Source of the DNA: a bacterium
GTDB taxonomy: Bacteria > Bacteroidota > Bacteroidia > Flavobacteriales_D > Crocinitomicaceae
Direction: 5' to 3'
Assembly (NCBI GenBank): GCA_024742305.1
Contig: JANSYQ010000002.1
Span: forward strand, 186,001 to 250,000
DNA length: 64,000 nt
This document shows positions 7,623-18,300 of this stretch, piece after piece. The translations under genes were made by a program, and so were the position numbers. Under the pieces are notes generated by a model, which saw nothing but the letters and a program-made list of their open reading frames with translations, made no database searches and was not told where the DNA came from. Every line of letters starts with the position of its first letter. Positions within the stretch are counted from its first letter, which is position 1.

Positions 7623-8396
7623 ATGAAAACAATGCCTATTCTTTCGAAGACGGTGATGGCTCTTTTTATCACATCAACCTTTCTTTTCAATACCTCATGC
7701 GGTCCAAAAGAGGATGACCCTATTGATCCGATCTCTGAAGAGCAAGAAGTACTTTATAGTGTAGCTCAACGCGATTCTTTTTGGACAGAGTGGCGCGTGG
7801 CTTGCGGTGTTCCTACCTCTAGCTGGAAATACACCTCATTTACCACTGCTGGCGCTATTTACGATTCTCTGAAAATAAACGACCCAGCTGTTTGGTCTGC
7901 AATGATTGGCTTGTATAGCTCCGTTAATGACGGTGAAAAATACTTGCCAGGCGTAATTGAATCAGGTAGTACGTATCCCGTGGCCGCTTATGCTGATAGT
8001 GCCATGAAATTGTACAAACTAGTGGCGAAAGGAGGCAGTATCATCAACAGTCCATCGGCATATTACGTAACAAAGGCACAATTGGATTCACTCAAGGCAC
8101 ACCCAGCTTCTCTTGAGCAAGATTTGGGACTACCATTAACAAGTGTTTCCGGTGAATATTGGATTTACACGATCACTTCTAAAAAGGATAGCAATTTGTT
8201 TTTCCAATCTACCGTTGCGCCAACAGTTCAATACGCAACCAAACCGCTGTACCCTATTTACAATACTCCTGGTGGAGCAACCCAGTCGCTATTGATCAAT
8301 AACATGGATACATCGCTTTGGATCAAAAGTACCACTTATGATGTCTTTGCTCCGACTGTTTTGCCGAATCTTAAATGCAATTCGCTCTCAAAATAG
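7623..8396 (+). CDS. Probable surface lipoprotein of unknown function
   Basis: 257 aa from the ATG at 7623. The open frame reaches back to 7548, but the extra 25 residues precede a good lipoprotein signal (MKTMPILSKTVMALFITSTF) and are not expected to be translated. The lipobox is FNTSCGPKEDD; acidic residues after the Cys resemble the export signal that takes Bacteroidota lipoproteins to the cell surface. The mature protein has no motif I recognise. It follows the response regulator by 88 bp and probably has its own promoter. Confidence 0.75.
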   Translation: MKTMPILSKTVMALFITSTFLFNTSCGPKEDDPIDPISEEQEVLYSVAQRDSFWTEWRVACGVPTSSWKYTSFTTAGAIYDSLKINDPAVWSAMIGLYSSVNDGEKYLPGVIESGSTYPVAAYADSAMKLYKLVAKGGSIINSPSAYYVTKAQLDSLKAHPASLEQDLGLPLTSVSGEYWIYTITSKKDSNLFFQSTVAPTVQYATKPLYPIYNTPGGATQSLLINNMDTSLWIKSTTYDVFAPTVLPNLKCNSLSK

Positions 8397-8502
8397 GCGG
8401 TTGATAATTGAGGTAGATTTTCCTGAAGGATTTTAACTTGCTCTGGCAAAAGAAGATGTTTTGGAAATAGCCGAAATCCTCGGTAAATAGGGCTATTATT
8501 CG

Positions 8503-8510
8503 TACTTTTG
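8503..8510 (+). promoter_or_regulatory. -7 box of hemL with adjacent inverted repeat
   Basis: TACTTTTG matches TAnnTTTG exactly and lies 20 nt before the hemL ATG. Just upstream is an inverted repeat AATAGCC / GGCTATT (8466-8472, 8491-8497) that could be an operator. No TTG -33 element is found. Confidence 0.5.
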
Positions 8511-8530
8511 CGGAAACATTTTTCCTAGGT

Positions 8531-9829
8531 ATGCGAAATATTTCAACGCCCAATTCAGATCGTTTATTCGAAAAAGCCAAAACCTATTTTCCCGGCGGAG
8601 TGAACTCGCCTGTTCGCGCGTTCAAATCCGTAGAAGGTGGACCGCTTTTTATGAAAAAGGGTGACGGTTGTTATCTGTGGGATGAAGACGACAATAAGTT
8701 TATTGACTTCAATTGTAGTTGGGGACCGCTCATTTTGGGACATAACCATCCAAAAGTGTATCAAAACGTGGTGGAAACCATGCAGAATGGAACCGGTTTT
8801 GGAACACCAACAGTGAAGGAAAATGAGTTGGCCGAGTTGATATTATCGCGAAATACCTTCATCGACAAACTCCGATTTGTGAGCTCAGGAACGGAGGCTG
8901 TGATGTCTGCGTTGCGTTTAGCAAGAGGTTATACCGGAAGAAAAAAGGTGATCAAGTTCGAAGGCTGCTACCACGGTCACGTGGATTCCATGCTGGTAAA
9001 AGCCGGAAGCGGATTAGCGACACTTGGAACCTCTTCAAGTGCAGGTGTGCCGGAAGAGTACGCCAACGAAACATTGGTGCTACCGCTAAACGATGTTGAT
9101 GCACTGAAAACCTGCGTGGAAGAGCATCCGAACGACATTGCTTGTGCAATCATTGAACCGATTCCCGCCAACAACGGATTGCTGCTTCAAGACAAAAAAT
9201 TCCTGACAGCGCTGCGCGAAGTATGTACCGAAAATGGCATTCTGCTCTTTTTCGACGAAGTGATTTCCGGATTCCGCGTTGCTTTTGGCGGTGCGACAGA
9301 ATACCTCGGCATTACTCCAGACATCGTTACTTACGGTAAAATTATCGGTGGAGGTTTGCCCGTTGGAGCTTATGGCGCCAAGAAAGAAATTATGAGTCAC
9401 GTAGCGCCGGACGGTCCGGTATACCAAGCCGGAACACTTTCCGGAAATCCAGTAGCCATGGCAGCGGGAATTGCCCAACTGACAGAATGTGCAAAAGAAG
9501 GGTTTTACGAAGAGCAGCAATTGAAAACAGAAGTTTTTGTGGGTCGCATCAACGAATATGCGCATGACAAAGGATATCCTTTTGAAATGGTCACCATTGG
9601 CTCTATTTTTTGGTTGTCGTTTGACGGAAAAAAACGCATCCAACGTGCCGATCAAATTGACCCGGACATGACGCACTTCAAGAATCTCTTCACAGCGTTG
9701 TTAAATCGAGGAGTATACTTAGGTCCAAGCGGGTACGAAGTAGGATTTGTTTCTCAGGCGCATACTACAGAAGTCTTAGCGGAGGCTGCTGGTATTTTCA
9801 AAGTAGCGTTGGACGAAATCTTCGCCTAG
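8531..9829 (+). CDS. hemL: Glutamate-1-semialdehyde 2,1-aminomutase
   Basis: PLP enzyme (432 aa) converting glutamate-1-semialdehyde to 5-aminolevulinate in the C5 route to haem. Family signatures: FPGGVNSPVRAFKSV near the N-terminus, RFVSSGTEAVMSALRLARG, YHGHVDSMLVKAGSG, LFFDEVISGFR, and the Schiff-base lysine in TYGKIIGGGLPVGAYG (about residue 270). Length is normal. Stands alone with its own promoter and meets a minus-strand lipoprotein gene 8 bp past its stop codon. Haem made here would supply cytochromes such as the di-haem peroxidase at 35.2-37.1 kb. Confidence 0.97.
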   Translation: MRNISTPNSDRLFEKAKTYFPGGVNSPVRAFKSVEGGPLFMKKGDGCYLWDEDDNKFIDFNCSWGPLILGHNHPKVYQNVVETMQNGTGFGTPTVKENELAELILSRNTFIDKLRFVSSGTEAVMSALRLARGYTGRKKVIKFEGCYHGHVDSMLVKAGSGLATLGTSSSAGVPEEYANETLVLPLNDVDALKTCVEEHPNDIACAIIEPIPANNGLLLQDKKFLTALREVCTENGILLFFDEVISGFRVAFGGATEYLGITPDIVTYGKIIGGGLPVGAYGAKKEIMSHVAPDGPVYQAGTLSGNPVAMAAGIAQLTECAKEGFYEEQQLKTEVFVGRINEYAHDKGYPFEMVTIGSIFWLSFDGKKRIQRADQIDPDMTHFKNLFTALLNRGVYLGPSGYEVGFVSQAHTTEVLAEAAGIFKVALDEIFA

Positions 9830-9837
9830 ACAGAAGG

Positions 9838-10149
9838 CTATTTACATGACTTCTTGCGTTTTTTCATCTCGTCACCCGACATTTGGAAGTAACGTGAGCA
9901 CTCCTTTTGACGAGCATCTCTAAGCTCTTTCATTTTTACGACGTCTTCAGCAGTGGCTTCGCGTTTCAGTAGATCAGAAGAATACTTATTGAGTTCATCG
10001 GTTACCTTGATGCATTTGCAAAACTGCGGGTCTTGTACACCTGCATCCTCTTCACCCGAGCACGCCCACAAGATTCCAATAAGAACTAGAGGAAGGAGCA
10101 AAATTCCTGCTTTTTTAAATCGCCGGGATGATTGAGATGATGCTTGCAT
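9838..10149 (-). CDS. Small lipoprotein of unknown function
   Basis: 103 aa. A basic start (SSRRFKKAG), hydrophobic core and lipobox LWACSGEED give a lipoprotein signal; the acidic residues after the Cys fit surface export. The mature part is a short helical, charged segment with Cys residues in FCKCIKV and near KECSRYF. It is convergent with hemL and close behind it. I recognise no family. Confidence 0.7.
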   Translation of the reverse strand: MQASSQSSRRFKKAGILLLPLVLIGILWACSGEEDAGVQDPQFCKCIKVTDELNKYSSDLLKREATAEDVVKMKELRDARQKECSRYFQMSGDEMKKRKKSCK

Positions 10150-10203
10150 AAGGAAGATTTTGAGCGAAAATAGAGAAATTTAAGTAAGATGTGATTTGCG
10201 AAC

Positions 10204-10252
10204 GGTGAGAAGTATTTCCTTTACTTCTATCTTCTCCCTTTTTACTTCTTAC
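10204..10252. repeat. Heptamer-period array
   Basis: Seven 7-bp units in register: ggtgaga, agtattt, cctttac, ttctatc, ttctccc, tttttac, ttcttac. The first two have the AGTGAGA-like orientation and the rest the complementary TTCTTAC-like orientation, so the array changes strand in the middle. It sits between the divergent small lipoprotein and the aminotransferase. Confidence 0.7.
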
Positions 10253-10274
10253 TATTTTTACCAAAAAGCAAGCA

Positions 10275-11402
10275 ATGTCCAAACTTCCCCAAGTAGGAAC
10301 CACCATTTTCACGGTCATGTCAAAATTGGCCAATGATCACAACGCGATCAATCTCTCTCAAGGATTTCCAAATTTTCCGGTAGATGACAAACTCACAAGC
10401 ATCTTGGCAAAGAAAGCTACCGAGGATGTGCATCAATATATGCCCATGCCCGGTTCTCCTGCGTTACGGATCGAAATCGCCTCTATGATTAATAAGGTGT
10501 ACAAACGAGTAGTACATCCGGATTCGGAACTTCTAATTACTGCTGGGGCAACACAGGCGATATTTACTGCTATCATGGCGCTCGTAAAGGAAGGCGATGA
10601 AGTCATTGTGCTGGATCCGGCCTACGATTGCTACGATCCAACCATTCGACTTTCCGGAGGAACGCCGATTCATGTTCCACTGAACGATTCTTACCAACCG
10701 GATTGGGAGAAAATCAATGCAGCGTGTAACGAGAAGACCAGGATGATTGTCACCAACAATCCGCACAACCCATCAGGACGAATGTGGAACGCTTCTGACT
10801 TTGATGCGCTAGAAAGTTTGATGTCCAAAAATGAACGCTTGTTATGGCTTTCCGATGAAGTCTACGAATTCATCACTTTCGAATCGGAGCATATTTCAGC
10901 ACATCATCACCCCAATTTGTACGCCCGGAGCATCATTACCTCTTCTTTTGGAAAAACCTTCCATATTACGGGTTGGAAAATGGGATACATGATCGCACCC
11001 GAAGCCTTGATGATAGAAATTAAAAAAGTGCATCAATTCAACGTTTTTTGCGTGAACAGCGTAGCACAATCGGTTCTTACTGATTATTTACCACAAGTCG
11101 ATGTCACACAATTGGGTGCATTTTATCAGCAAAAAAGAGATTTGTTTGCGTCACTAATGAAAGAAAGTCGATTTGAGTTGTTGCCCTGCGATGGAACGTA
11201 TTTTCAATTAGCTGATTACAGCGCCATCAGTGATGAAAGTGATGTGGATTTTTGTCAAAGACTGACCACAGAATTTGGTGTCGCTGCTATTCCGGTTTCT
11301 GTCTTCAATGATCCACCTATTGACCGCAAACATATTCGTTTCTGCTTTGCCAAAGACGACGAAACATTGATCAAAGCCACAGAGAAATTATGCAAGATTT
11401 AA
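10275..11402 (+). CDS. Methionine (KAT/YbdL-type) aminotransferase
   Basis: Fold-type I PLP aminotransferase (375 aa). It opens with SKLPQVGTTIFTVMSKLA and NLSQGFPNFP, the signature of the YbdL / kynurenine-aminotransferase-III group. NNPHNPSGRMW, DEVYE and SSFGKTFHITGWKMGY (Schiff-base Lys about 227) follow. YbdL-type enzymes prefer methionine and aromatic amino acids, taking 2-oxo acids such as 4-methylthio-2-oxobutyrate to amino acids with glutamine as donor. Its stop overlaps the start of a YafV-like omega-amidase by 13 bp, which supports glutamine-driven methionine salvage. A kynurenine aminotransferase role cannot be excluded given the kyn operon 7 kb away. Confidence 0.9.
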   Translation: MSKLPQVGTTIFTVMSKLANDHNAINLSQGFPNFPVDDKLTSILAKKATEDVHQYMPMPGSPALRIEIASMINKVYKRVVHPDSELLITAGATQAIFTAIMALVKEGDEVIVLDPAYDCYDPTIRLSGGTPIHVPLNDSYQPDWEKINAACNEKTRMIVTNNPHNPSGRMWNASDFDALESLMSKNERLLWLSDEVYEFITFESEHISAHHHPNLYARSIITSSFGKTFHITGWKMGYMIAPEALMIEIKKVHQFNVFCVNSVAQSVLTDYLPQVDVTQLGAFYQQKRDLFASLMKESRFELLPCDGTYFQLADYSAISDESDVDFCQRLTTEFGVAAIPVSVFNDPPIDRKHIRFCFAKDDETLIKATEKLCKI

Positions 11403-12154
11403 AGGTTACTTTGGTGCAAGCCAATCAAGTTTGGGAAAACCCTCAAGCGAATTACGAGAATTATTTGCTCCTCTTGGAGGATATTGTTACAGATCTTGTT
11501 GTACTGCCCGAGATGTTTCATACCTGTTTCAGCATGAACTTGGCACTGGCAGTACCGTTTGAAAATAATCCGGCGGTAGAGTGGCTGAAAACACTATCCG
11601 AATCCAAGAATGCGGCAGTCTATACTTCTTTGATGGTCAAAGATGGAGACCAACACTTCAATCGGGGTGTTTTCGTTACCCCTGATGGAGAAGTTGAAAC
11701 CTATGACAAACGGAAAACATTCGGGTTGGCGAATGAAGATGCCTATTTTGCCTCGGGCAAGAAATCAACGATTGTTACCTACAAAAACTGGAAATTCAAT
11801 TTGCAAATCTGCTACGACTTGCGCTTTCCTGAAATCGCACGCAATAAAATTTCCAACCAATCTCCCGCCTACGACGTTCTACTCTTCGTGGCAAATTGGC
11901 CACAAAAAAGATCATTGCATTGGAAATCACTACTTCGCGCAAGAGCCATTGAAAATCAATGCTATGTAGTTGGAGTGAACCGAGTCGGAACCGATGGAAA
12001 CGGATTTGAATATTCGGGAGATTCGAGATTGGTGGACGCGCTTGGACAGGAGGATTTACTCTATGAAAGACAAGAAATGATAAAAACAATTGTTATGAAA
12101 AAAGGCGAATTGGACTCAATTCGTGAAAAGTTGCCTTTTTTGAAGGATGCATAA
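11390..12154 (+). CDS. Omega-amidase, YafV/NIT2-like (C-N hydrolase family)
   Basis: 254 aa nitrilase-superfamily amidase. The Glu-Lys-Cys catalytic triad is visible: Glu in VVLPEMFHTCFSMN, Lys in YDKRKTFGLANED, and Cys in QICYDLRFPE (about residue 140). The wording of these motifs fits the YafV group, which hydrolyses 2-oxoglutaramate left by glutamine transamination to 2-oxoglutarate and ammonia. Overlap with the upstream aminotransferase by 13 bp indicates a coupled two-gene operon. Confidence 0.92.
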   Translation: MQDLKVTLVQANQVWENPQANYENYLLLLEDIVTDLVVLPEMFHTCFSMNLALAVPFENNPAVEWLKTLSESKNAAVYTSLMVKDGDQHFNRGVFVTPDGEVETYDKRKTFGLANEDAYFASGKKSTIVTYKNWKFNLQICYDLRFPEIARNKISNQSPAYDVLLFVANWPQKRSLHWKSLLRARAIENQCYVVGVNRVGTDGNGFEYSGDSRLVDALGQEDLLYERQEMIKTIVMKKGELDSIREKLPFLKDA

Positions 12155-12198
12155 GCTTCTGAGGCAAAGACAAAACTGGAAATCTAATATGAATCACA

Positions 12199-12206
12199 TA
12201 TATTTG
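12199..12206 (+). promoter_or_regulatory. Promoter of the T9SS cargo gene at 12229
   Basis: TATATTTG is an exact -7 box, with a CTG (near-TTG) 20 nt upstream. The leader would be about 15-17 nt. Confidence 0.6.
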
Positions 12207-12228
12207 TTACACTTTAATTTTTAGATCT

Positions 12229-14109
12229 ATGAAAAAAGTATACTTAAGCTTTCTCCTTGCAGGTTTTGCAGCGACTGCGTCTTACGCGCAGCACAACACA
12301 AAGCCGATTACCTTTGGAGAATTACCAAATGAGGCTTCAATCAAGCCAACACAAACACAGAACCAATCAAAAGCATTGGGCGTAACAATTTTTGAAGACC
12401 TTTTCGATAACGGAAACAACTGGGTAATCGACAATGACGGTCAGCCAGGTGGTGCCTTCGGATGGACCATCGACGCGGTAAACGACGGTTGGTGGAGTAC
12501 AGCTGGAATTCAGTCTACTTCAGGTGGAGGGTTCGCTGAATTGTCAAACGGAGACGCTTCTGCAAGTACTCAAGCATTAGACGTTACTTATACAATGACA
12601 AGTAATGCAATCAATATTGATTCATTGACAGCAGACGCATTGGGTACAGCTTCAAACCTAGTAACATTGGAATTTGAGCAGTACGGAGCTTTGTTCAACG
12701 ATGAGCAAACAATTCAAATCTCAACAGACGGTGGAAACACATGGGAGATTATGCGTGACAATCGCGATCACTACGAAGTATTGTCGGCAAGTGGAGGAGA
12801 TCCATACCCGAACTTTGACTTGATCACAATTCCATTAGGACCATACTTGACAGGTGCGTACACAGATGTTCGTATCCGTTTCCAGTGGACAACTGCATTC
12901 CCGCAGTTCTCTACAAACAGTGCTGTTTGGATTACTTACGGATGGTACATTGATGATCTTCGTATCAACACAAACCCTGATTACGATGCAGCAGCAGTTG
13001 AGCCTTACTGGGGAACTGCAGGATTGAACTACTCTCGTATCCCAACTACGCAAGTAGCTCCAATCGACTTCGCTACTTTCGTTAGCAACGACGGATCAAA
13101 CACATTGACAGACGTTACTTTGAACGTAGATGTAAACAGTGGTGGATGGACAGGAACTTCTACTCCTGTAGATATTCCAGTATTGACAGTTGACTCTATC
13201 GGAACTTCAACTCAGTACACTCCAGCAGCTGTTGTAGGATCTCACTCTTTCACTTGGGAGATTACACAAAACGAAGTTGATGACGTTCCTTCAAACAACA
13301 CAATTACAGGTGATGCATTTGACGTTACGCAATACGATTATGCAATGGATGATGATGTGATTGATGGATCAACTGGTAACGGTGGCTTTGGATTCGAAAA
13401 AGGAAACTTCTACGATATCTGGGCAGATCAAACTGCTTACGCAATCCAAACAAAAATTGCTTCAAATGCGGAAGTTGGATCTATCGTTTACGGTAAAATC
13501 TACCGTTGGGACCCAACAAACGCAACTACTTTCGCAGACGCATTGTTCTACGAGCAGCAAACAGATTTCTACGAAATCACTCAGTCTGATCTTTCAGGAG
13601 GGTTGTTGACACTTCCTTTGTTGGCTCCACACAACCTTACTGCAGCAAGCAACACGTACTTCGTTGTTGTTGTTTCTGACGGTGACGGTGGTGCTTCTGA
13701 CGACGTGCAAATTGCAACTTCAGGAGTTTCTCCAACTGGATTCTCTTACTTCTATGCTGCTGATGATGATGCATGGTACTTGCAGCCACAAACGCCAATC
13801 GTACGTTTGAGCTTCGACCCAGCATTCAACATCGGATTGGAGGAATTGTCTAACGTTTCTGCGTTGAACGTATTCCCTAACCCAGCTTCTGAAGAAGTAA
13901 AAGTTAGCTTCAACGTAACTGACGCTTCTGACGTAAAAGTGGAAGTTTTGGATATCACAGGAAAAGCTATCGAAACTGTAGTTGACGCTGCGAACGTAAC
14001 AGGAATGCAAAATAACTCAGTAAACATTACTGATTATGCTGCAGGTGTTTACGTGATCAACATCACTACAAACGAAGGATCTATCCAACGTAAATTCGTT
14101 AAGAAGTAA
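12229..14109 (+). CDS. T9SS-secreted protein, probably abundant
   Basis: 626 aa. Signal peptide MKKVYLSFLLAGFAATASYAQ. The middle contains a jelly-roll-like beta-rich region whose end, ITYGWYIDDLRIN, is typical of MAM/CBM-like modules, then Ig-like stretches rich in Thr, Val, Asp and Asn. The C-terminus (about 555-626) is a type A T9SS sorting domain: LNVFPNPASEEVKV, VEVLDITGKAI, YAAGVYVINI and the basic end RKFVKK. Codon choice is unusually uniform (mostly AAC, TAC, TTC, CGT, GTT), unlike neighbouring genes, which suggests very high expression. It has its own promoter and a strong terminator. The biological role is not evident. Confidence 0.88.
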   Translation: MKKVYLSFLLAGFAATASYAQHNTKPITFGELPNEASIKPTQTQNQSKALGVTIFEDLFDNGNNWVIDNDGQPGGAFGWTIDAVNDGWWSTAGIQSTSGGGFAELSNGDASASTQALDVTYTMTSNAINIDSLTADALGTASNLVTLEFEQYGALFNDEQTIQISTDGGNTWEIMRDNRDHYEVLSASGGDPYPNFDLITIPLGPYLTGAYTDVRIRFQWTTAFPQFSTNSAVWITYGWYIDDLRINTNPDYDAAAVEPYWGTAGLNYSRIPTTQVAPIDFATFVSNDGSNTLTDVTLNVDVNSGGWTGTSTPVDIPVLTVDSIGTSTQYTPAAVVGSHSFTWEITQNEVDDVPSNNTITGDAFDVTQYDYAMDDDVIDGSTGNGGFGFEKGNFYDIWADQTAYAIQTKIASNAEVGSIVYGKIYRWDPTNATTFADALFYEQQTDFYEITQSDLSGGLLTLPLLAPHNLTAASNTYFVVVVSDGDGGASDDVQIATSGVSPTGFSYFYAADDDAWYLQPQTPIVRLSFDPAFNIGLEELSNVSALNVFPNPASEEVKVSFNVTDASDVKVEVLDITGKAIETVVDAANVTGMQNNSVNITDYAAGVYVINITTNEGSIQRKFVKK

Positions 14110-14129
14110 TTCTTAATTAAGCATACTAG

Positions 14130-14165
14130 AACCCTGACATCCGCAAGGATCGTCAGGGTTTTTTG
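14130..14165 (+). terminator. Intrinsic terminator after the 12229 gene
   Basis: A 9-bp perfect stem (AACCCTGAC / GTCAGGGTT) is extended by an inner ATCC / GGAT stem capped by a GCAA tetraloop, and followed by TTTTTG. It lies 20 bp past the stop. Confidence 0.95.
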
Positions 14166-14311
14166 TTTCCAATCGTGTGCTGGTATCTAATTCAGATAAA
14201 CATGGAGTGAGATATTACTTGGATTAGATGTACCTTATACCGTTCAGGTTTTCCGCCCAAACACACCCTCTCCTTCGCCTATTTTCACGATATTTGCCAA
14301 AATTTTCTAGC

Positions 14312-15340
14312 ATGAAAACACTTGTCACACTTCACGAATTTATCATGGATCGTCAGGCAGACTTTCCCTTTGCAACGGGTGAACTCTCTCGCTTGTTGTC
14401 TGATATCGCGGTAGCCTCAAAAGTGGTTAGTAAAGATGTTCGTCGTGCTGGCTTGCTAGAAAACTTTTTAGGCGCACAAGGTTCAACGAATGTGCAAGGA
14501 GAAGAACAGCAAAAGTTGGATGTCATTGCCGACAATCAATTCATTCAGATGTTTCAATCGGGTGGAGAAGTTTGCGGAATCGCCTCAGAAGAGAACGATG
14601 ATTTCATGGCCTTCGATACCGAGTTCTCAAAAAAGGGAAAATACGTGGTTCTTTTTGATCCTTTGGATGGTTCCTCGAATATTGATGTGAATGTTTCCAT
14701 TGGTACCATCTTCTCCATCTATCGCAGAAAAAGCGAAGTGGGAACCAAGGCAACGCTAGAAGACATGATGCAAGCTGGAAATGAGCAAATTGCTGCTGGT
14801 TACGTCCTGTACGGTTCATCTACCATGTTGGTGTACACCACTGGAAATGGCGTTAACGGATTTACACTTGATCCTTCCATTGGCGAATTTTGTCTCTCAC
14901 ATCCAAACATGAAGATGCCGGAAACCGGTCGTATTTATGCCATGAACGAAGGAAACATTAATATTTGTGAGTCCGGCATTAAAGAATACATCGAAACGTA
15001 CTGTCAACAAACCTTGCCGGGCGCCAAGCGTCCATACTCCGGCAGATACATCGGTTCACTTGTTGCCGATTTCCACCGAAACTTAATCAAGGGAGGCATC
15101 TACATCTACCCTGATACAACTACAGATCCCGAAGGTAAACTGCGCCTTTTGTACGAGTGCAATCCTTTGGCGTTTATTGCTGAACAAGCTGGCGGACTTG
15201 CTACCACTGGTCGTGAGCGCGTCTTGGATATAGTTCCCGAAAAACTGCACCAGCGAATTCCATATTTCGTCGGTTCCAAAACCATGGTAGAACAAGCCAT
15301 GAGCTTTCTAACTGAGGAAAGCAGTAAAGTTGTTCAATAA
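14312..15340 (+). CDS. fbp: Fructose-1,6-bisphosphatase, class I
   Basis: Gluconeogenic phosphatase (342 aa from the chosen start) releasing fructose-6-phosphate. The metal-binding motif [20 protein letters not shown] (about 116-135) and the substrate-site motif [19 protein letters not shown] are both canonical. The frame is open from 14228, but the ATG at 14312 ([15 protein letters not shown]) matches the family N-terminus; a near-consensus -7 box GATATTTG (14289-14296) lies inside the longer reading. Its stop is 2 bp before the mfd ATG, so the two are probably co-transcribed. Confidence 0.96.
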   Translation: MKTLVTLHEFIMDRQADFPFATGELSRLLSDIAVASKVVSKDVRRAGLLENFLGAQGSTNVQGEEQQKLDVIADNQFIQMFQSGGEVCGIASEENDDFMAFDTEFSKKGKYVVLFDPLDGSSNIDVNVSIGTIFSIYRRKSEVGTKATLEDMMQAGNEQIAAGYVLYGSSTMLVYTTGNGVNGFTLDPSIGEFCLSHPNMKMPETGRIYAMNEGNINICESGIKEYIETYCQQTLPGAKRPYSGRYIGSLVADFHRNLIKGGIYIYPDTTTDPEGKLRLLYECNPLAFIAEQAGGLATTGRERVLDIVPEKLHQRIPYFVGSKTMVEQAMSFLTEESSKVVQ

Positions 15341-15342
15341 GT

Positions 15343-18300
15343 ATGGAGCGTAAGGATTTACGTACTTCCTTTTCGCAATTAGAGCCAATCAATCGCACTG
15401 CGAACGAGTTACAACTGGTAGGTTCTAAAATTGCGTGGAACGGACTCATTGGTTCGTCTCGATCCATTTGTGCGGCAGCTGTGGCTCAGCAAGCTCCCGG
15501 AAATCATCTTTTCTTGTTGGGCGATAAAGAAGAAGCCGCCTATTTTCTGAACGACCTTCAGGAGATGCACCCCGATCAAACAAATATTTTATTCTATCCG
15601 GCTTCGTATCGTGTTCCGTATGAAGTAGAGAAAACCGACAATGCCAACGTAGTTTCTCGCGCCGAGGTACTGGAAAAAATCAACAGTGGCAACAACTTGT
15701 GGATCGTTACCTACCCAAAAGCTCTTTTTGAGAAAATTCCAAGCAAGAAGGTGTTGGATAAGAACACTTTAAAGTTAGAGGTTGGCAAATCGTACAGTAT
15801 AGACTTTATCAATGAAATGCTCTTGGAGCTGCGCTTTGACCGCGTAGATTTTGTCTATGAACCCGGGCAGTTTTCCATCCGCGGAGGTATTGTGGATGTA
15901 TACTCTTACTCAAACGATGAACCGTTTCGGATTGAGTTTTTCGGAGATGAGGTCGAGAGCATTCGAACCTTTGATGCCAGCACGCAATTGTCTATCAACC
16001 AACATCAATTCTTCACCGTAGTTCCCAATGTTCAAGGCAAAATGGTCAACGATGGAAACGAATCTTTCCTAGATTACTTGGGTGAAGCTGCCACTATTTG
16101 GTTGGATTCCTTTTCGAAAACACAAGATAAGCTCGACAAAGAATATCGAAAAGCATTGAAGATTTACGATAGTTTGGACCATCAAACGTCGCCAACAATT
16201 CCCGACCAATTGTTCTTGCACCCCTCTAAGTTGCAGGAAGCGTTAGAGACACATTCCGTTATTGAGTTTGGGATGGAGCACCACTTCAACGCGCAGATTA
16301 CTGAAAACTTTGATTTCAAGCCTCAACCCAGCTTCAATAAGAATTTTGACATCCTTGCGGAGGATATTTTACAACGAACCAAGCAAGGGTTTACCGTCTG
16401 TATTTTTTCGAATCAACCCAAGCAAATTACGCGGTTGGAACAAATTTTTGCAGACACCAATGCCGAGGTTTCCTTTCGCCCCGTTCCGGCAGCATTGCAC
16501 GAAGGATTCATCAGCCCCGCGAACAAACTCGTTTGTTATACCGATCATCAGATTTTTGAGCGCTACCACCGTTTCCGGTTGAAAGAAGGATTCCGTCAGG
16601 CAAAACAAGCGCTAACCCTGAAAGAATTGTACAACCTACAGAGCGGCGATTACGTAACGCACATTGATCATGGCGTTGGGAAATTCTCAGGATTGGAAAC
16701 CATTGAGGTGAACGGAAAACAACAAGAAGCCATCCGTTTGTTGTATCGCGACAATGACGTGCTGTACGTTGGAATTCACGCATTGCACCGAATTTCGAAG
16801 TTTACCGGAAAGGACGGAGCCGTTCCGAAAATGAACAAACTTGGAACAGCGGCATGGTCGAACCTCAAGCAAAAAACGAAGAAGAAGATCAAGGAACTCG
16901 CCTTCGATCTCATCAAATTATATGCAAAACGAAAGGCACAAGCAGGCTTTGCTTTCAGTCCCGATACTTATCTTCAAAACGAGTTGGAAGCATCCTTCAT
17001 GTACGAAGACACGCCCGATCAGCTGAAAGCAACCATCGCTGTGAAAGAGGACATGGAATCGGACACGCCCATGGACCGCCTCGTTTGTGGTGACGTTGGA
17101 TTCGGAAAAACGGAAATCGCCATCAGAGCGGCTTTCAAAGCGGTTGCCGACAACAAACAAGTGGCAATTTTGGTCCCAACGACCATCCTTTCCATGCAGC
17201 ATTTCCGCAGTTTTCAAGAAAGACTAAAGGATTTCCCTTGTAATATCGACTTCATCAATCGCTTTAAATCCGCTAAGAAAACTACCGAAACCTTGAAGAA
17301 ATTAGCGAGTGGAGAAATCGACATTTTGATTGGAACGCACGCCATTGTTGGAAATCGTGTGAAATTCAAAGATTTGGGATTGATGATCATTGATGAGGAG
17401 CAGAAGTTCGGCGTTTCGGTAAAGGACAAATTGAAGACGCTTCGTGCAACAGTAGATACGCTAACGTTGACCGCAACACCGATTCCGAGAACCTTGCAGT
17501 TTTCATTGATGGGTGCCCGTGATTTGAGTATTATCAACACGCCTCCGCCCAACCGCCAGCCTGTTTTAACCGAGGTTATTCAATTCAAAGAAGAAACGAT
17601 AAGAGACGCTATTGCTTACGAAGTCAGTCGTGGTGGACAAGTGTTTTTTGTGCACAATCGACTGCAAAATATCATGGAAATTTCCGGGATGATTCAACGT
17701 TTATGTCCGGGAGTTCGCGTAGGTATTGGTCATGGACAAATGGACGGACAAGAGTTGGAAAAAATCATGATGGGCTTCATTAATCACGAGTACGATGTGC
17801 TTTTGGCAACCACTATCATTGAATCGGGGATTGATATTTCCAATGCCAACACCATTATCATCAATAACGCACACAACTTCGGAATTAGCGATTTGCATCA
17901 GTTGCGCGGTCGTGTCGGTCGATCCAACAAAAAAGGATTCTGTTATTTGGTGGCTCCAACAGCTTCAGCGATGACAACGGAGGCTAGAAAACGTTTGGAG
18001 GCCTTGGTGCAATTCTCAGATTTAGGCTCCGGATTCAACATCGCGATGAAAGATTTGGACATACGCGGTGCCGGAAACATGCTGGGCGGAGAACAAAGTG
18101 GGTTCATTGCCGATATCGGGTTCGATATGTATCAGAAAATTCTGAATGAAGCCATTGAGGAACTGCGCGAATCTGAGTTTAAGGAACTGTTTGAACAACG
18201 CAACTCCGACAATTTAACTCAGTATGTGAAAGACTGTGTTTTTGAGACTGATTTGGAAATTCGAATTCCTGGCACTTATGTAAATAATGTAGCCGAGCGA

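Noticed and set aside
9086-9676. 196-residue minus-strand reading frame inside hemL
   Set aside because: It is a shadow of a strongly conserved plus-strand gene and shows no family motif.
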